DNA of 58,562 nt from Alphaproteobacteria bacterium (GCA_017480745.1 JAFUSA010000020.1:1-58562), one strand, 5' to 3'; positions 7,166 to 18,916 are shown, counted from the stretch's first letter. The notes: generated by a model not told the origin, from the sequence alone. Numbers and translations: made by a program.

Positions 7166-10100
7166 TTAAAAATTATAACTCATACCGAACAAAGCGCGAT
7201 AATCATTATCAGCTTTTTGATGTTCCGGATTAACCCTTACATCAAATTCACTACGCAAACTCAAATCATCGGAAATATCTTTGTTGGCATAAACTGCAAA
7301 TTTATATTCACGTCTCTCCGGTTTCAGTCCTGCTTTATATTGCTCACGATAAACCGTATCGGAATAATTATCACGTCCGCGCGGGAAGTTAACTGCAAGT
7401 GAACCTTTATTGATTCTGAGAGGTGAAGAAAGCGTTAACCCCAAGTCAAAGCTTTTATCCCATTGATAATTTGCATCAAAGGCAAAACTGTCGCTAACTA
7501 AATTACTTGTTTTGAGCAGGTTAGAAGCAAACTTTTGAGCTTTTGTATATCCTTGATAGTAGCTACCGGAAAAAGTAAGTTTTTTTGTAGCAAACCACGA
7601 AGCCGTAACTCCACTGTGATATGTTTCGCCGGAAGCAACTGCCAACGCGCCTCTACCATTCATACCCAGCATTGCCTCATCTTCATAAAGCATACCGGCA
7701 GAAAGCCCGAAAGCAAAGTTTTTATCCTTATGCAACTGCAATTCGGAATTTAAGGCGTATGCCTGCTTTTTGAAACTATTTTCGCTAAAATCCTTATCAC
7801 CGTCATACAGAGCGTTGCGACCGCCGACAACTTCTGCTTTCCACGCAATATTTTGATTAAAGTTATAAGTGTTATGCATGCCATATGCCGATGTAAACGA
7901 CATAAACGGATTATTTAGTTCGTGAGATGCGTTGTTACGATTTGTATAACGAGTATTTTCACTCAAATAAAATCCGCTGACATTATTACCATGTTTAAAT
8001 TCAGCATTAATCAAACCGAACTTATTGCCTTTGTTCATTGCTTCGCTATAATCAAAGCGCAGTCCATCTTGCTCAAAATGCTTTATTTTCTGCCGTCTTG
8101 ATATGTTCATCACATCATTTTTCAAGGTTTTATAACTACCGTGAGTAGAAGAGATATAGTTAGCAGTCGGAAAAGCAAACGGGCGATTGTATTTATCAAA
8201 AGCGGTAATAGTTTTAGGCAAAGCTTTGCCAAGTGCCGAAGCATAAGCCGACGGAACCACTAAGTGCATACTGCTCAAACTTATTGTATCTTTCGCACTA
8301 ACGCTGTTACCGGAAAAAGTGCTTACGCCGCTATTTTCAGGTGGAATGTATGTGCTTACGGCATTACCCAAATCCAATAAACCGGCACCGTATGTTGTAT
8401 CGGTATGATCTGAACTGTTATAACCTTGTCCGTTTGTATTGGCAGTAGTGCGTAAAAGTTCAATAATTTGCGAAGCCTTCATATACGGATAAGCATTTTT
8501 CAAAAAGGCAATACTTCCCGTAACAACCGGTGTTGCTTGCGAAGTTCCCGCCATGCCTATATAACCTGTAACCGGATCTCCGGCTGAAAACAATTGCGAA
8601 TAATCACCGCTGCTGAAATAACTCCCGCCCGGAGCTGATATACAATAGCCTGCCGTAACACCGCAACCGTTGGAAAAGCTCGATTTTCTATATGATTTTA
8701 CCGAACCATCATCATTAAACGAAACATCGACAGCCACCACAACCATCATCAACAAATCCTCAAACTCATCCAATAATTTAGTAGCAGAAAGAATATCCGG
8801 CTGAGTTAAAGATGATTCATTACCTTCATTTCCGGCAGCTTTGGTTAAAATCATTCCGTCAATAGCATCATTTTCATAAGTATATTTTTTCATAATATTG
8901 CGCATTGATGGCAACCAGCCGTCTTCTTCAAGCATATCAATATAGTCTTTTTCATTAATTGAAGTTGCTTTAACTGATGGTATTCCCAAACTCAAATTGG
9001 TAACATAAGCGCCATCTTTAATTAAAGCATTAAACGGCTTTTCATAGTTAGACATAAAATCCCAGCGAATAGCATCAATCTTGGTATTAGAAAAAGCGAC
9101 ACCCATCATACCGGAATCCGAACGATTCCAGTTAGCGGCAATAATACCGGCAACGTTTGTTCCGTGCAAAAACTCCTCATGTGTGTCACTATCGTGTCCT
9201 TTTGCCGGACTCGGATCATCTTGCAATTTATCCCAATCATAGTCAGACGAATAATCGCTTGCCCACACTTTATAAGGATTAGATGTTGTTGCACTAACAT
9301 AAGTTGCCTCAATGGCTTTACCATCGCTATCTAAAAGCTGCACTTCCTGATAATAGGCTAATCCATATTGGAACGGATCACCTACTGCTTTCCAACAATT
9401 AGATTTATCTGAACCGTTACATGGACCGTAGTCAAAATTATGTCCGAAAACCTTGCTACTACCGTCGGCATATAAAAACTCTCTGTGATTGGGGTGCACG
9501 CCTGAATCCATAACTCCGACGATTAAATCCTTGCCCTTCAATGTAGTTGCCAAGCTGCCGTCTTCATTAAATCCGTAAAATTTGCTGAAAGCCGACGCTG
9601 CATTAACCGAGCCTAAAAAATTAACCGGACGAATGTATGGAGCAGCATTTTTACTTACTGCACTGCTTGCCTTACTATCAAAAGCTTTTCCTGAATATTC
9701 CACGCTCTCTTCAATATATTTGCTTGTGTATGCGGTAAACGTATCATCAGCATCCACTACCGTAACACCGCCGGAGGTATCTGAACCACCGCCACCTCCG
9801 CCGCTTCCACCGCTTCCACCGGAAGAAAATGCTGCAATTCCAGCAATAGCTCCCACTGCGGCAGCTCCACCCAAGGCATACCACTTCCAATTATCTTTAA
9901 TATTTTGCTTTACTTGTTGCACAGCGCATGAAGCATGAGGATTAGCTCCAAAATGAACCAAAATGTTATATGCGCGTGTATTCTTTTTTATTTTGGCATA
10001 ACACATTGCCGTCATACCGCTGCTATCCGGCGTATCAATATTATATCCCTGATTTATGTATTGGCGGATAAGATGCGTTTTGCCCATCACCGCAGCATTA

Positions 10101-10195
10101 TAAAAAGCATCTTTAATTGACATTGTAGCACTTGCCTGAGCCGTATATGCCCCGCACAACAAAAACAGTGCTACCCCATATTTCAATTTATTCAT
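7166..10195 (-). CDS. Ankyrin-subtilase with C-terminal beta-barrel (autotransporter-like)
   Basis: I chose ATG 10195 (GAGGTGCCAA before it), which gives a 1009-residue protein with a clear signal peptide, MNKLKYGVALFLLCG...AQA. Two ankyrin-like repeats follow (about 25-95), then a hydrophobic segment (WYALGGAAAVGAIAG), a Gly/Ser linker, and an S8 peptidase domain. The catalytic residues are Asp near 228 (VGVMDSGVHPN), His near 343 (HGTNVAGI) and Ser near 549 (GTSQATPV). The last ~270 residues are rich in alternating aromatic strands and end in Phe (MSYNF), as in outer-membrane barrels. It is probably a surface or secreted protease. The internal hydrophobic segment ahead of the protease is unusual. 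Confidence 0.85.
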   Translation of the reverse strand: MNKLKYGVALFLLCGAYTAQASATMSIKDAFYNAAVMGKTHLIRQYINQGYNIDTPDSSGMTAMCYAKIKKNTRAYNILVHFGANPHASCAVQQVKQNIKDNWKWYALGGAAAVGAIAGIAAFSSGGSGGSGGGGGGSDTSGGVTVVDADDTFTAYTSKYIEESVEYSGKAFDSKASSAVSKNAAPYIRPVNFLGSVNAASAFSKFYGFNEDGSLATTLKGKDLIVGVMDSGVHPNHREFLYADGSSKVFGHNFDYGPCNGSDKSNCWKAVGDPFQYGLAYYQEVQLLDSDGKAIEATYVSATTSNPYKVWASDYSSDYDWDKLQDDPSPAKGHDSDTHEEFLHGTNVAGIIAANWNRSDSGMMGVAFSNTKIDAIRWDFMSNYEKPFNALIKDGAYVTNLSLGIPSVKATSINEKDYIDMLEEDGWLPSMRNIMKKYTYENDAIDGMILTKAAGNEGNESSLTQPDILSATKLLDEFEDLLMMVVVAVDVSFNDDGSVKSYRKSSFSNGCGVTAGYCISAPGGSYFSSGDYSQLFSAGDPVTGYIGMAGTSQATPVVTGSIAFLKNAYPYMKASQIIELLRTTANTNGQGYNSSDHTDTTYGAGLLDLGNAVSTYIPPENSGVSTFSGNSVSAKDTISLSSMHLVVPSAYASALGKALPKTITAFDKYNRPFAFPTANYISSTHGSYKTLKNDVMNISRRQKIKHFEQDGLRFDYSEAMNKGNKFGLINAEFKHGNNVSGFYLSENTRYTNRNNASHELNNPFMSFTSAYGMHNTYNFNQNIAWKAEVVGGRNALYDGDKDFSENSFKKQAYALNSELQLHKDKNFAFGLSAGMLYEDEAMLGMNGRGALAVASGETYHSGVTASWFATKKLTFSGSYYQGYTKAQKFASNLLKTSNLVSDSFAFDANYQWDKSFDLGLTLSSPLRINKGSLAVNFPRGRDNYSDTVYREQYKAGLKPERREYKFAVYANKDISDDLSLRSEFDVRVNPEHQKADNDYRALFGMSYNF

Positions 10196-10322
10196 TTGGC
10201 ACCTCACATAAACAATTACTTGCACTCTACACCATAAAGTGTTAATAAATTGATAAAAACCGTAATATAAGGGCAAAACGATATCCATGCTCCGGTTGTT
10301 ACAGATTAAGACTAAAAAATAT

Positions 10323-10350
10323 TTGACTTTTAGATTTTTTATGATATAGT
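10323..10350 (+). promoter_or_regulatory. Promoter of pilin 2 leader
   Basis: TTGACT (10323-10328), 16-bp spacer, TATAGT (10345-10350). Confidence 0.8.
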
Positions 10351-10356
10351 CAAATC

Positions 10357-10527
10357 ACGATGAGGTAACTCGTCTGAGGCCTCCAAGCCTCTTAAATCCC
10401 GTCATATGTGACGTAAAATATTTCCGGCTGTGGCTGGAAGGTAGGTGAATAGGATAGATCTGAATAACCTGCGCTATTGGGATTTGATAGTTTGGAGCTT
10501 CCGGCCGCCTATATCGGGCGGTTGTTT
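10357..10527 (+). ncRNA. Structured pilin leader RNA, type II (copy 2)
   Basis: P1 is GATGAG-GTAA-CTCGTC (10359-10374), a GNRA-capped hairpin. P2 is GAGGC/GCCTC with loop CTCCAA (10381-10386), complementary to TTGGAG (10492-10497). AAATCCC (10394-10400) pairs with GGGATTT (10479-10485). P3 is CGTCA-TATG-TGACG. P4, TTCCGGC/GCTGGAA, has a competing partner, CTTCCGGCC, directly before the terminal CCGCC/GGCGG hairpin (10505-10521) and T-run. Sequence differs widely from type I but every pairing is retained. Confidence 0.85.
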
Positions 10528-10566
10528 TAATGTAATATCAACAATTCAGGTGAAAGGAAGTTTACT

Positions 10567-11388
10567 ATGAGAAACTTAGAAATAAAAAATATAAAAAGTC
10601 ATCCCTCGCTGAGCCTTGCAAAGGCGAATGCGTCAAGGGATCTTCAAATTAATTTTAATCAAGCGGAAGATGCCTTGACGATTCCTACGGAATCGAGGCA
10701 TGACCATAAGTGTGGTTTTGCCACGCAAAGAGGAAGAAGCATGATAGAGATGTTGGGCGTTCTTGCCATCATCGGCGTTTTATCGGTAGGTGGAATTGCA
10801 GGATATTCAAAGGCAATGAGCAAATATCGCATTAACAAAACGATAGAGCAAATAACACTAATTGCCGGTAATGTGCGTGCCTTTTGGGGACCACAGAAGA
10901 ACTATATCGGGGTGCGTTGTTATGGAGATAATTGCAACGCCTCCGGTTGCTATGGGCAATCTTCCAACGATGGCTGTCCGGTAGTTAAAAAAGCCAAAAT
11001 ATTCCCTGATGAAATGATTACCGTAACTGATGGCAAGATTATGTCTATTACCAATCCTTTCGGTGGTGGGGTTTCGTTAGATACAGCATATAAATCTAAA
11101 AGCGGTGATGAGCAGGCGTTTGTTATTGTGTACCAGATCGGAGATAATGTAGAAGCCTGTATTGAACTGTTAAGCCAAGATTGGGCCGAAGCTAAGAATA
11201 TTGTAGTGAATATTTATGACGACAATGAGATTGATTATTACTTTAAATCTCTGCCGATTGCGGTAGATAAAGCCACTGAAAAATGTGCAGAAGTTATAGA
11301 ATCAGGATCAGATTTAACATCTCTATTCTTTTATTTCGATGTAGATCCTAATTCAGAATTCTGGAAAGAGCAGAATTGGGCGGATTGA
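10567..11388 (+). CDS. Type IV prepilin-like protein (pilin 2)
   Basis: The protein has 273 residues. Its 56-residue prepilin leader, the longest in the window, ends at Gly56 before RSMIEMLGV. After the helix come KYRINKTIEQITLIAGN, a cysteine-rich insert (CYGDNCNASGCYG, then NDGCPVV), KKAKIFPDEM and EACIELLSQDW. The Cys insert is shared with pilins 5 and 6, which form a subgroup. The ATG is placed by GAAAGGAAGTTTACT, the Shine-Dalgarno typical of type II leaders. The C-terminal domain contains a late Cys (EKCAEV) that could disulfide-bond with the CIEL cysteine, as in other type IV pilins. Confidence 0.85.
   Translation: MRNLEIKNIKSHPSLSLAKANASRDLQINFNQAEDALTIPTESRHDHKCGFATQRGRSMIEMLGVLAIIGVLSVGGIAGYSKAMSKYRINKTIEQITLIAGNVRAFWGPQKNYIGVRCYGDNCNASGCYGQSSNDGCPVVKKAKIFPDEMITVTDGKIMSITNPFGGGVSLDTAYKSKSGDEQAFVIVYQIGDNVEACIELLSQDWAEAKNIVVNIYDDNEIDYYFKSLPIAVDKATEKCAEVIESGSDLTSLFFYFDVDPNSEFWKEQNWAD
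10668..10706. repeat. Palindromic element inside the pilin 2 leader peptide
   Basis: ATGCCT and AGGCAT flank GATTCC-TAC-GGAATC, forming a palindrome of about 39 bp read in frame between the start codon and GRSM. A second imperfect repeat lies upstream at about 10599-10641. It explains why this leader peptide is so long. Confidence 0.6.
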
Positions 11389-11432
11389 TACTCTTTTTAC
11401 TCTGCCGGCGTTCCTCACAAGCGCCGGCTAAA

Positions 11433-12074
11433 TTATTCATACGCAATGTTTCCAATAACCACGATGATAAACATTATCACAAGCATACCAACTATAAAAT
11501 ACCAATAATGTGCCTGCATTTTATATAGGGTATTGTTGTCAAACTCTTCGGCTTCAACCAGCAGTCCGAGCGAACGTAGGTATTTCAGCATTTTATACAA
11601 CACAGTCAGTGTCTGAACATAATAAATAATTTCTTCGCCGTTTTTGAGATTAATCTTCATTTGTGCATTTACCACATCATAACTTTTCGGAATACGTGGC
11701 AATTTATCCGCGCACATAGCAAAATCAATGCGCGCAATGTCATTAAAACTGATGATTTTACGGTTGTCAAAACGCATTACGCGGATTTTATCATCAATTT
11801 CTAAAACCTCAAAACCTTGCTTATCCCAGCGTTTCAACAAACTGTTATAATATTTGCCATAAAGATATATAAAAACCATAAATCCGCTGAAAACAACCAA
11901 TACAGCTGCATCAATTGAAAAGATCGATTCCCATGATATCGGTGCACCGCAAAACTTAAAAGCAACTATTGAAAACACACATAAAGCAAAACATAACAAC
12001 ATAAACTTTGTTGTGTTATCAGCCAAACCGATAAAAAAATTATATTTGACTTTACCTTTAAATATTTTTTTCAT
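11433..12074 (-). CDS. Unknown membrane protein with a PH-like cytosolic domain
   Basis: The protein has 213 residues with two hydrophobic segments near the N-terminus (about 23-45 and 53-73), a soluble middle (about 80-180), and a C-terminal hydrophobic helix (about 190-211). The middle (KIRVMRFDNRKIISFNDIARIDF, then an NGEEIIYYV strand pair) looks like a bacterial PH-type beta domain; that is a fold guess only. TAAGGAGGCGCT before the ATG is a strong ribosome site. It lies downstream of thrS in the same direction after a stem-loop. I do not recognise the family. Confidence 0.6.
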   Translation of the reverse strand: MKKIFKGKVKYNFFIGLADNTTKFMLLCFALCVFSIVAFKFCGAPISWESIFSIDAAVLVVFSGFMVFIYLYGKYYNSLLKRWDKQGFEVLEIDDKIRVMRFDNRKIISFNDIARIDFAMCADKLPRIPKSYDVVNAQMKINLKNGEEIIYYVQTLTVLYKMLKYLRSLGLLVEAEEFDNNTLYKMQAHYWYFIVGMLVIMFIIVVIGNIAYE

Positions 12075-12091
12075 AGCGCCTCCTTAATTTA

Positions 12092-12119
12092 ATCCCCGCT
12101 TGTTACACCAAGCGGGGAT
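12092..12119 (-). terminator. Stem-loop after thrS
   Basis: ATCCCCGCTTG (12092-12102) pairs with CAAGCGGGGAT (12109-12119), 11 bp with a 6-nt loop, 14 bases past the thrS stop. The U-run is weak, so read-through into the next gene is possible. Confidence 0.55.
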
Positions 12120-12132
12120 ATTACAGCAATTT

Positions 12133-14064
12133 TTATTCAAAGCGATGCGGCATTTCAGCGTCTGTTTGCATTTTAGCAACAAACTCTTCAAGTTGCATAA
12201 CCTCTTGCTTTTCGCTACCCAAACGACGAATCGTAACCGTGCGGTTTTCTTTTTCCTTAGCGCCGACAACCACAATTACCGGAACTTTGGCCAGCGAATG
12301 TTCACGCACCTTATAATTGATTTTTTCATTGCGCAAATCGGTTTCTACCTTCAAACCTGCTTTATCCAACGCAGCAGCAACTTCTTCGGCATATTCGTCA
12401 AATTCGCTAACAATCGGCGCAACAACCGCTTGCAACGGAGAAAGCCACAACGGCAATTTTCCGGCGTGATTTTCAATCAAAATACCTAAAAAGCGTTCAA
12501 TGGAACCAAACAATGCGCGGTGTAACATAACCGGACGATGCTTTTCACCATCTTCGCCGATATAAGAAATATCAAAACGTTCAGGCAAATTCATATCCAC
12601 CTGAATAGTGCCACATTGCCACTCACGTCCGATGGCATCTTTCAAAATAAATTCCAATTTAGGACCATAGAAAGCTCCTTCACCCGGATTTATTTCATAG
12701 GCGTAGCCATGCTTTTTCAAAGCGTTAGCAAGAGAGTTTTCGCATAAATCCCAAATTTCATCAGAGCCGATACGATAAATGCTGTCCGGACGCGTAGAAA
12801 GATAAATCTTAATATTTTCAAAGCCAAAGTCTTTATAAATATCAAAAATTAACTTCATTGTGTTGATGCATTCCTCCTCCATTTGTTCCGGAGTGCAGAA
12901 AATATGCGCATCATCTTGCGTAAATTCGCGCACACGCATCAACCCCATCAAGGAACCGGACGCTTCATAACGGTTAACCTTGCCAAATTCGGCTAAGCGG
13001 AGCGGCAAGTCACGATATGATTTAATGCCCTGCTTATAAACCAACAAACTACCAGGGCAGTTCATCGGCTTAACGCAAAACATACGATTATCTTCCGTTT
13101 GTCCGGAATAGTTATGCGCGCCGTATTTATCCCAGTGTCCGGAAGTTTCCCACAAAACACGATCCATAATGCGCGGTGTTTCAATTTCAATATAGCCGTT
13201 ATGCTCTTGACGATTGCGCATATACTCAATTAACTTGCGATATACACGGAAACCTTTGTCATGCCAAAAAACGGCTCCCGGAGCATATTCCGGCTCAAAA
13301 TGGAACAAATCCATTTCTTTACCAAGCTTGCGGTGATCGCGTTTAGCGGCTTCTTCCAACATGGTTAAATAAGCATCCAAATCTTTTTTATTAGCCCATG
13401 CAGTCGCATATAAACGTTGTAACATTTCATTTTTAGCATCACCGCGCCAATATGCGCCGGCAACTTTGGTAATTTTGAAAGCATCTCCAACCTTAGATGT
13501 TGACGGAACATGCGGACCGCGACATAAATCGGTATAATTACCTTGACGATACAAGGAAATAATTTCCCCTTCCGGTAAGTCTTCAATAATTTCAACCTTA
13601 TAATGTTCACCTTTTGCTTTAAAAAACTCAATAGCTTCTTCACGCGGCATAACAATTCGTTCAATTTTTTCATCACGTTTTACAATCTCGTGCATTTTGG
13701 CTTCAATTTTAGCAAAGTCATCGGTTGTAAACGGTTCTTTGCGAGCAAAGTCATAATAAAAACCGTTTTCAATAGCCGGACCGATGGTTACCTGCGTATC
13801 AGGCCATAACTCCTGCACGGCTTCTGCCATAATGTGAGAACAAGAGTGACGCAAAATGTGTAAACCGTCCTTATCTTTGGCGGTAATAATAGTGACTGTG
13901 GAATCGGTGGTAATGGGAGCGGTTAAATCTTGCAATTTGTCATTAACGGAAACAGCCAAAGCAGCTTTTCCCAAACTCAAACTTATTTTGTTGGCAATTT
14001 CCAAGCCGGAAACGCCGTCTTTTTCCTCTAAAATACTGCCGTCAGGCAATTTAATTTTCACCAT
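12133..14064 (-). CDS. thrS: Threonyl-tRNA synthetase
   Basis: ThrS charges tRNA-Thr with threonine and edits mis-charged serine. At 643 residues it is full length. In order there is an N-terminal TGS domain (IKLPDGSILEEKDGVSG), the editing domain with HSCSHIMAEAV and the YCDF-like zone (CRGPHVPST), the class II catalytic core (RMFCVKPMNCPGSLL, RVREFTQDDAHIFC, GEGAFYGPKLEF) and the C-terminal anticodon-binding domain (VVAPIVSEFDEYAEEVAAAL). A glycosyltransferase gene lies 22 bp upstream in the same direction, so the two may be co-transcribed. No T-box or other leader is evident. Confidence 0.97.
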   Translation of the reverse strand: MVKIKLPDGSILEEKDGVSGLEIANKISLSLGKAALAVSVNDKLQDLTAPITTDSTVTIITAKDKDGLHILRHSCSHIMAEAVQELWPDTQVTIGPAIENGFYYDFARKEPFTTDDFAKIEAKMHEIVKRDEKIERIVMPREEAIEFFKAKGEHYKVEIIEDLPEGEIISLYRQGNYTDLCRGPHVPSTSKVGDAFKITKVAGAYWRGDAKNEMLQRLYATAWANKKDLDAYLTMLEEAAKRDHRKLGKEMDLFHFEPEYAPGAVFWHDKGFRVYRKLIEYMRNRQEHNGYIEIETPRIMDRVLWETSGHWDKYGAHNYSGQTEDNRMFCVKPMNCPGSLLVYKQGIKSYRDLPLRLAEFGKVNRYEASGSLMGLMRVREFTQDDAHIFCTPEQMEEECINTMKLIFDIYKDFGFENIKIYLSTRPDSIYRIGSDEIWDLCENSLANALKKHGYAYEINPGEGAFYGPKLEFILKDAIGREWQCGTIQVDMNLPERFDISYIGEDGEKHRPVMLHRALFGSIERFLGILIENHAGKLPLWLSPLQAVVAPIVSEFDEYAEEVAAALDKAGLKVETDLRNEKINYKVREHSLAKVPVIVVVGAKEKENRTVTIRRLGSEKQEVMQLEEFVAKMQTDAEMPHRFE

Positions 14065-14086
14065 TTTTTTTACCTTTTCACTATTA

Positions 14087-15247
14087 TTAATTTGATTCTT
14101 GATTTACAACTTCGTCATAAACCTCAATAGTTTTATTACACATTATTTGTTTTGTAAAGTGTTCTTTTACATTTTTTATTGCCGACATACCGATTCGTTC
14201 TCTTTCGGCAGTAGAAAGATGTAAAGCCCACTTTATTGCTTCGGCCAACGCCTCGGCATTTCCGCTTTCAAACAGTTTGCCGGTTACTCCGTCAATAACT
14301 GTTTCCTTAGAACCGCCAATATTCGATGCCACAACAATTCTTCCCATTGCCTGCCCCTCAATAGCAATTCGCCCGAACGCTTCCGGCTCAATAGAAGTTG
14401 AAAGCACCACGTCGGAAACCATCATCGCCGCCGGAATATCCGTAACATGGCGAATAAAGGCAAAGCGCTCCGTCATACCGTATTTTTCTATCATATTATG
14501 TAATTCGTCGGAATACTTTACTCTACCCTGATCATCACCAACCAAAACACAGAAAAAATCTTCATCTTTAATTTTATTCAGCGCCTCAATAAGCAGCTTC
14601 TGCCCTTTCCAGTTAGTCAAGCGACCGATAAGTGTTATCAGCGGCTTATCTTCGGGTATATGATTTTCTTCCAAATATTTAATCATTCGTTCGGCAGAAG
14701 TTGTTTCCACATTAAAATTATCCATATTCACACAACGCGCCACATAGCGAATTTTTGCTTCATCTGTTCCATAATTTTTGATGATATGCTCTTTAATATG
14801 ATGAGATATGGCAATAACTCGTTCGCCGTAAGTCATAATCTTGTTATAAAACTTTTTAATCCCCCACGGACCTAAACCATAAGTGCCGTGAAAAGTGGTA
14901 ACAAAATGCACACCGCAACGTTTAGCTGCCCAATACGCGCTCCATGCCGGTGCACGTGAACGAGCATGCACAACATTGATACCATATTTTTTGATTATTT
15001 TGGAAAGCCGCCACGAATTAAGATACATTTTGAAAATATTTTTGGTTTTCAAAGGCAAAGTAAAATGTTCCACCTTTAAGCGCTCCAAATTATATTCCAT
15101 ACGCCCACCGGCGGAGGCAACATAATTTTTTATGCCACGTTTTTGCAATTCAGAGGCAATCTCGGTGGTGCCTAATTCAACACCACCTTGATTGAGTTCC
15201 GGTAAAACTTGTAATACAACCGGTTCTGTTTTTTCCTTTTCTGCCAT
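14087..15247 (-). CDS. GT4-family glycosyltransferase
   Basis: This cytosolic or membrane-associated transferase of 386 residues uses a nucleotide sugar. Its N-terminal Rossmann domain begins VLQVLPELNQGGVELGT, typical of enzymes making LPS core or capsule sugars. The C-terminal domain has LIGRLTNWKGQ (phosphate-binding loop) and the family EX7E motif in EPEAFGRIAIE. The length is typical. It stands alone rather than in a polysaccharide cluster, so the acceptor is unknown. The ATG at 15247 follows GAGGGAATT, and thrS lies directly downstream. Confidence 0.88.
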   Translation of the reverse strand: MAEKEKTEPVVLQVLPELNQGGVELGTTEIASELQKRGIKNYVASAGGRMEYNLERLKVEHFTLPLKTKNIFKMYLNSWRLSKIIKKYGINVVHARSRAPAWSAYWAAKRCGVHFVTTFHGTYGLGPWGIKKFYNKIMTYGERVIAISHHIKEHIIKNYGTDEAKIRYVARCVNMDNFNVETTSAERMIKYLEENHIPEDKPLITLIGRLTNWKGQKLLIEALNKIKDEDFFCVLVGDDQGRVKYSDELHNMIEKYGMTERFAFIRHVTDIPAAMMVSDVVLSTSIEPEAFGRIAIEGQAMGRIVVASNIGGSKETVIDGVTGKLFESGNAEALAEAIKWALHLSTAERERIGMSAIKNVKEHFTKQIMCNKTIEVYDEVVNQESN

Positions 15248-15356
15248 AATTCCCTCAAATTAACACACAAATTGAGGTTATTTTAAACATTTTACAAAAT
15301 TTTTCAAAAAGTTACGTATATTTATGCACAGCAGGAAATATTATGACACAAATATA

Positions 15357-16016
15357 CTAACATGAACTTGTAAAACATCTAATATTAGCAACATCTAAAT
15401 ATAACTCAAAAATGATGCTACCCCCGGCAAGATTCATTGACTTAATTCTACTCACAAAAGAAGAACATTCACTAACAGCTCTATCGACACTAACAGGGGC
15501 AGTTACGAGTATCCGATAGGGCCCAGAGGCAATCACACCTCGAATACCAGCATCAGTCCAATCTTGACTCAAGAATTCTATACACACTCCTTCGTCAAAC
15601 GGTATGCCATAACTAATAGTAAACGCCTGCTTGTCCCCTTGAATGGACTTACTAGCCGTATTTAACTGAACACCATAACCAAACACACTAGCAAATCCTG
15701 TATTATTTGTATTCCACATTTCTTCAGGTATTAGTTTAGCTTTACGTAAAATGGTGTTATCATTAATTCCTTCATAATTTCTTTGCGGAGCAAAAAATGT
15801 CCTTACATTACCAGCAATTAAAGTTATTTGCTCAACAGCTTTGTTTATTTTATATTTCATCATGGCTTTGCTGTAACCGGCGATTCCACCAACCGATAAA
15901 ACACCGATGATAGCAAGAACTCCCAACATCTCAATCATTGAACGTCCGCTCTGCACGCTTTTCGTCATTGCGAGCGCAGCGTGGCAATCATTATTTTTTA
16001 TTTCTAAGTTTCTCAT
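15357..16016 (-). CDS. Type IV prepilin-like protein (pilin 3)
   Basis: The protein has 219 residues. A 24-residue leader, part of which (DCHAALAMT) is encoded by a palindromic repeat, ends at Gly24 before RSMIEMLGV. KYKINKAVEQITLIAGNVRTFFAPQRNY follows, then KAKLIPEEMW and GVCIEFLSQDWTDAG. Compared with its relatives it ends in extra cysteines (ECSSF, RCFTSSC). The start is fixed by GAAAGGAAGTTTACT. It lies downstream of its type II leader and points toward the glycosyltransferase start. Confidence 0.85.
   Translation of the reverse strand: MRNLEIKNNDCHAALAMTKSVQSGRSMIEMLGVLAIIGVLSVGGIAGYSKAMMKYKINKAVEQITLIAGNVRTFFAPQRNYEGINDNTILRKAKLIPEEMWNTNNTGFASVFGYGVQLNTASKSIQGDKQAFTISYGIPFDEGVCIEFLSQDWTDAGIRGVIASGPYRILVTAPVSVDRAVSECSSFVSRIKSMNLAGGSIIFELYLDVANIRCFTSSC
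15964..15989. repeat. Short palindromic repeat inside the pilin 3 leader peptide
   Basis: A 26-bp element running GTCATTGCGAGC...GTGGCAATC, with its ends (GTCATTGC / GCAATC) nearly self-complementary. This is the shape of a widespread REP-like element in proteobacterial genomes. A variant recurs at the same place in pilin 9 (41069-41097). It is translated in frame. Confidence 0.65.
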
Positions 16017-16050
16017 AGTAAACTTCCTTTCACTTAACTAAATCACTAAT

Positions 16051-16226
16051 AAAAACTATACCGCCCGATAAGGCGGCCGGAAGTTCGAAACTACCTAATA
16101 GAATAGTGTTGCATATTAACATAAAGTTTCTATTTTGCAACCTTCCGACCATAGTCGGAAAAATTTTACGTCTTGTTTGACGCTATTAGAGAGGTTTCGA
16201 CACCCCAGATAAGTTACCTCATCTTG
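16051..16226 (-). ncRNA. Structured pilin leader RNA, type II (copy 3)
   Basis: In minus-strand sense, P1 is GATGAG-GTAA-CTTATC. P2 loop TCGAAA (16195-16200) pairs with TTTCGA (16085-16090). CTAATAG (16183-16189) pairs with CTATTAG (16095-16101). GTTGCA pairs with TGCAAC in the central stem. P4 TTCCGAC/GTCGGAA competes with CTTCCGGCC. The terminal CCGCC/GGGCGG hairpin is followed by TATAGTTTTT. The loop-tail pair TCGAAA/TTTCGA differs from copies 2 and 5 at matched positions, a compensatory change. Confidence 0.85.
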
Positions 16227-16231
16227 TTATC

Positions 16232-16259
16232 ACTGTATCACAAAAAATCTAAAAGTCAA
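16232..16259 (-). promoter_or_regulatory. Promoter of pilin 3 leader
   Basis: Minus strand: TTGACT (16259-16254), 16-bp spacer, TACAGT (16237-16232). Confidence 0.8.
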
Positions 16260-16335
16260 ACTGTTTTTGTAAAATCTGCAAAAAAAATCGCCGGCGCTTA
16301 TAAAATAACGTCGGCGAAATATTGTTGATACGCGT

Positions 16336-18795
<2,460 letters not shown>

Positions 18796-18916
18796 TCAAT
18801 CAAAATATGCAAAAATATAGCGCAACGGCTCCGATTTACCAAGCTCAAAATCAAAGTTATGAACGGAAAAATAAGCTCCGTCATAAACCTTGATTTTGAG
18901 TTTTGGCGGGTATAAA

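Noticed and set aside
9582..9938. Plus-strand ORF with a proline-rich run opposite the subtilase
   Set aside because: It is the antisense shadow of the Gly-rich linker in the subtilase gene, with no ribosome site or family match.
10357..10391. Hammerhead-like sequence in the type II leaders (GATGAG...GAAA)
   Set aside because: The order of core elements does not match a hammerhead catalytic core, and the GUAA loop with compensatory stem changes explains the conservation better.
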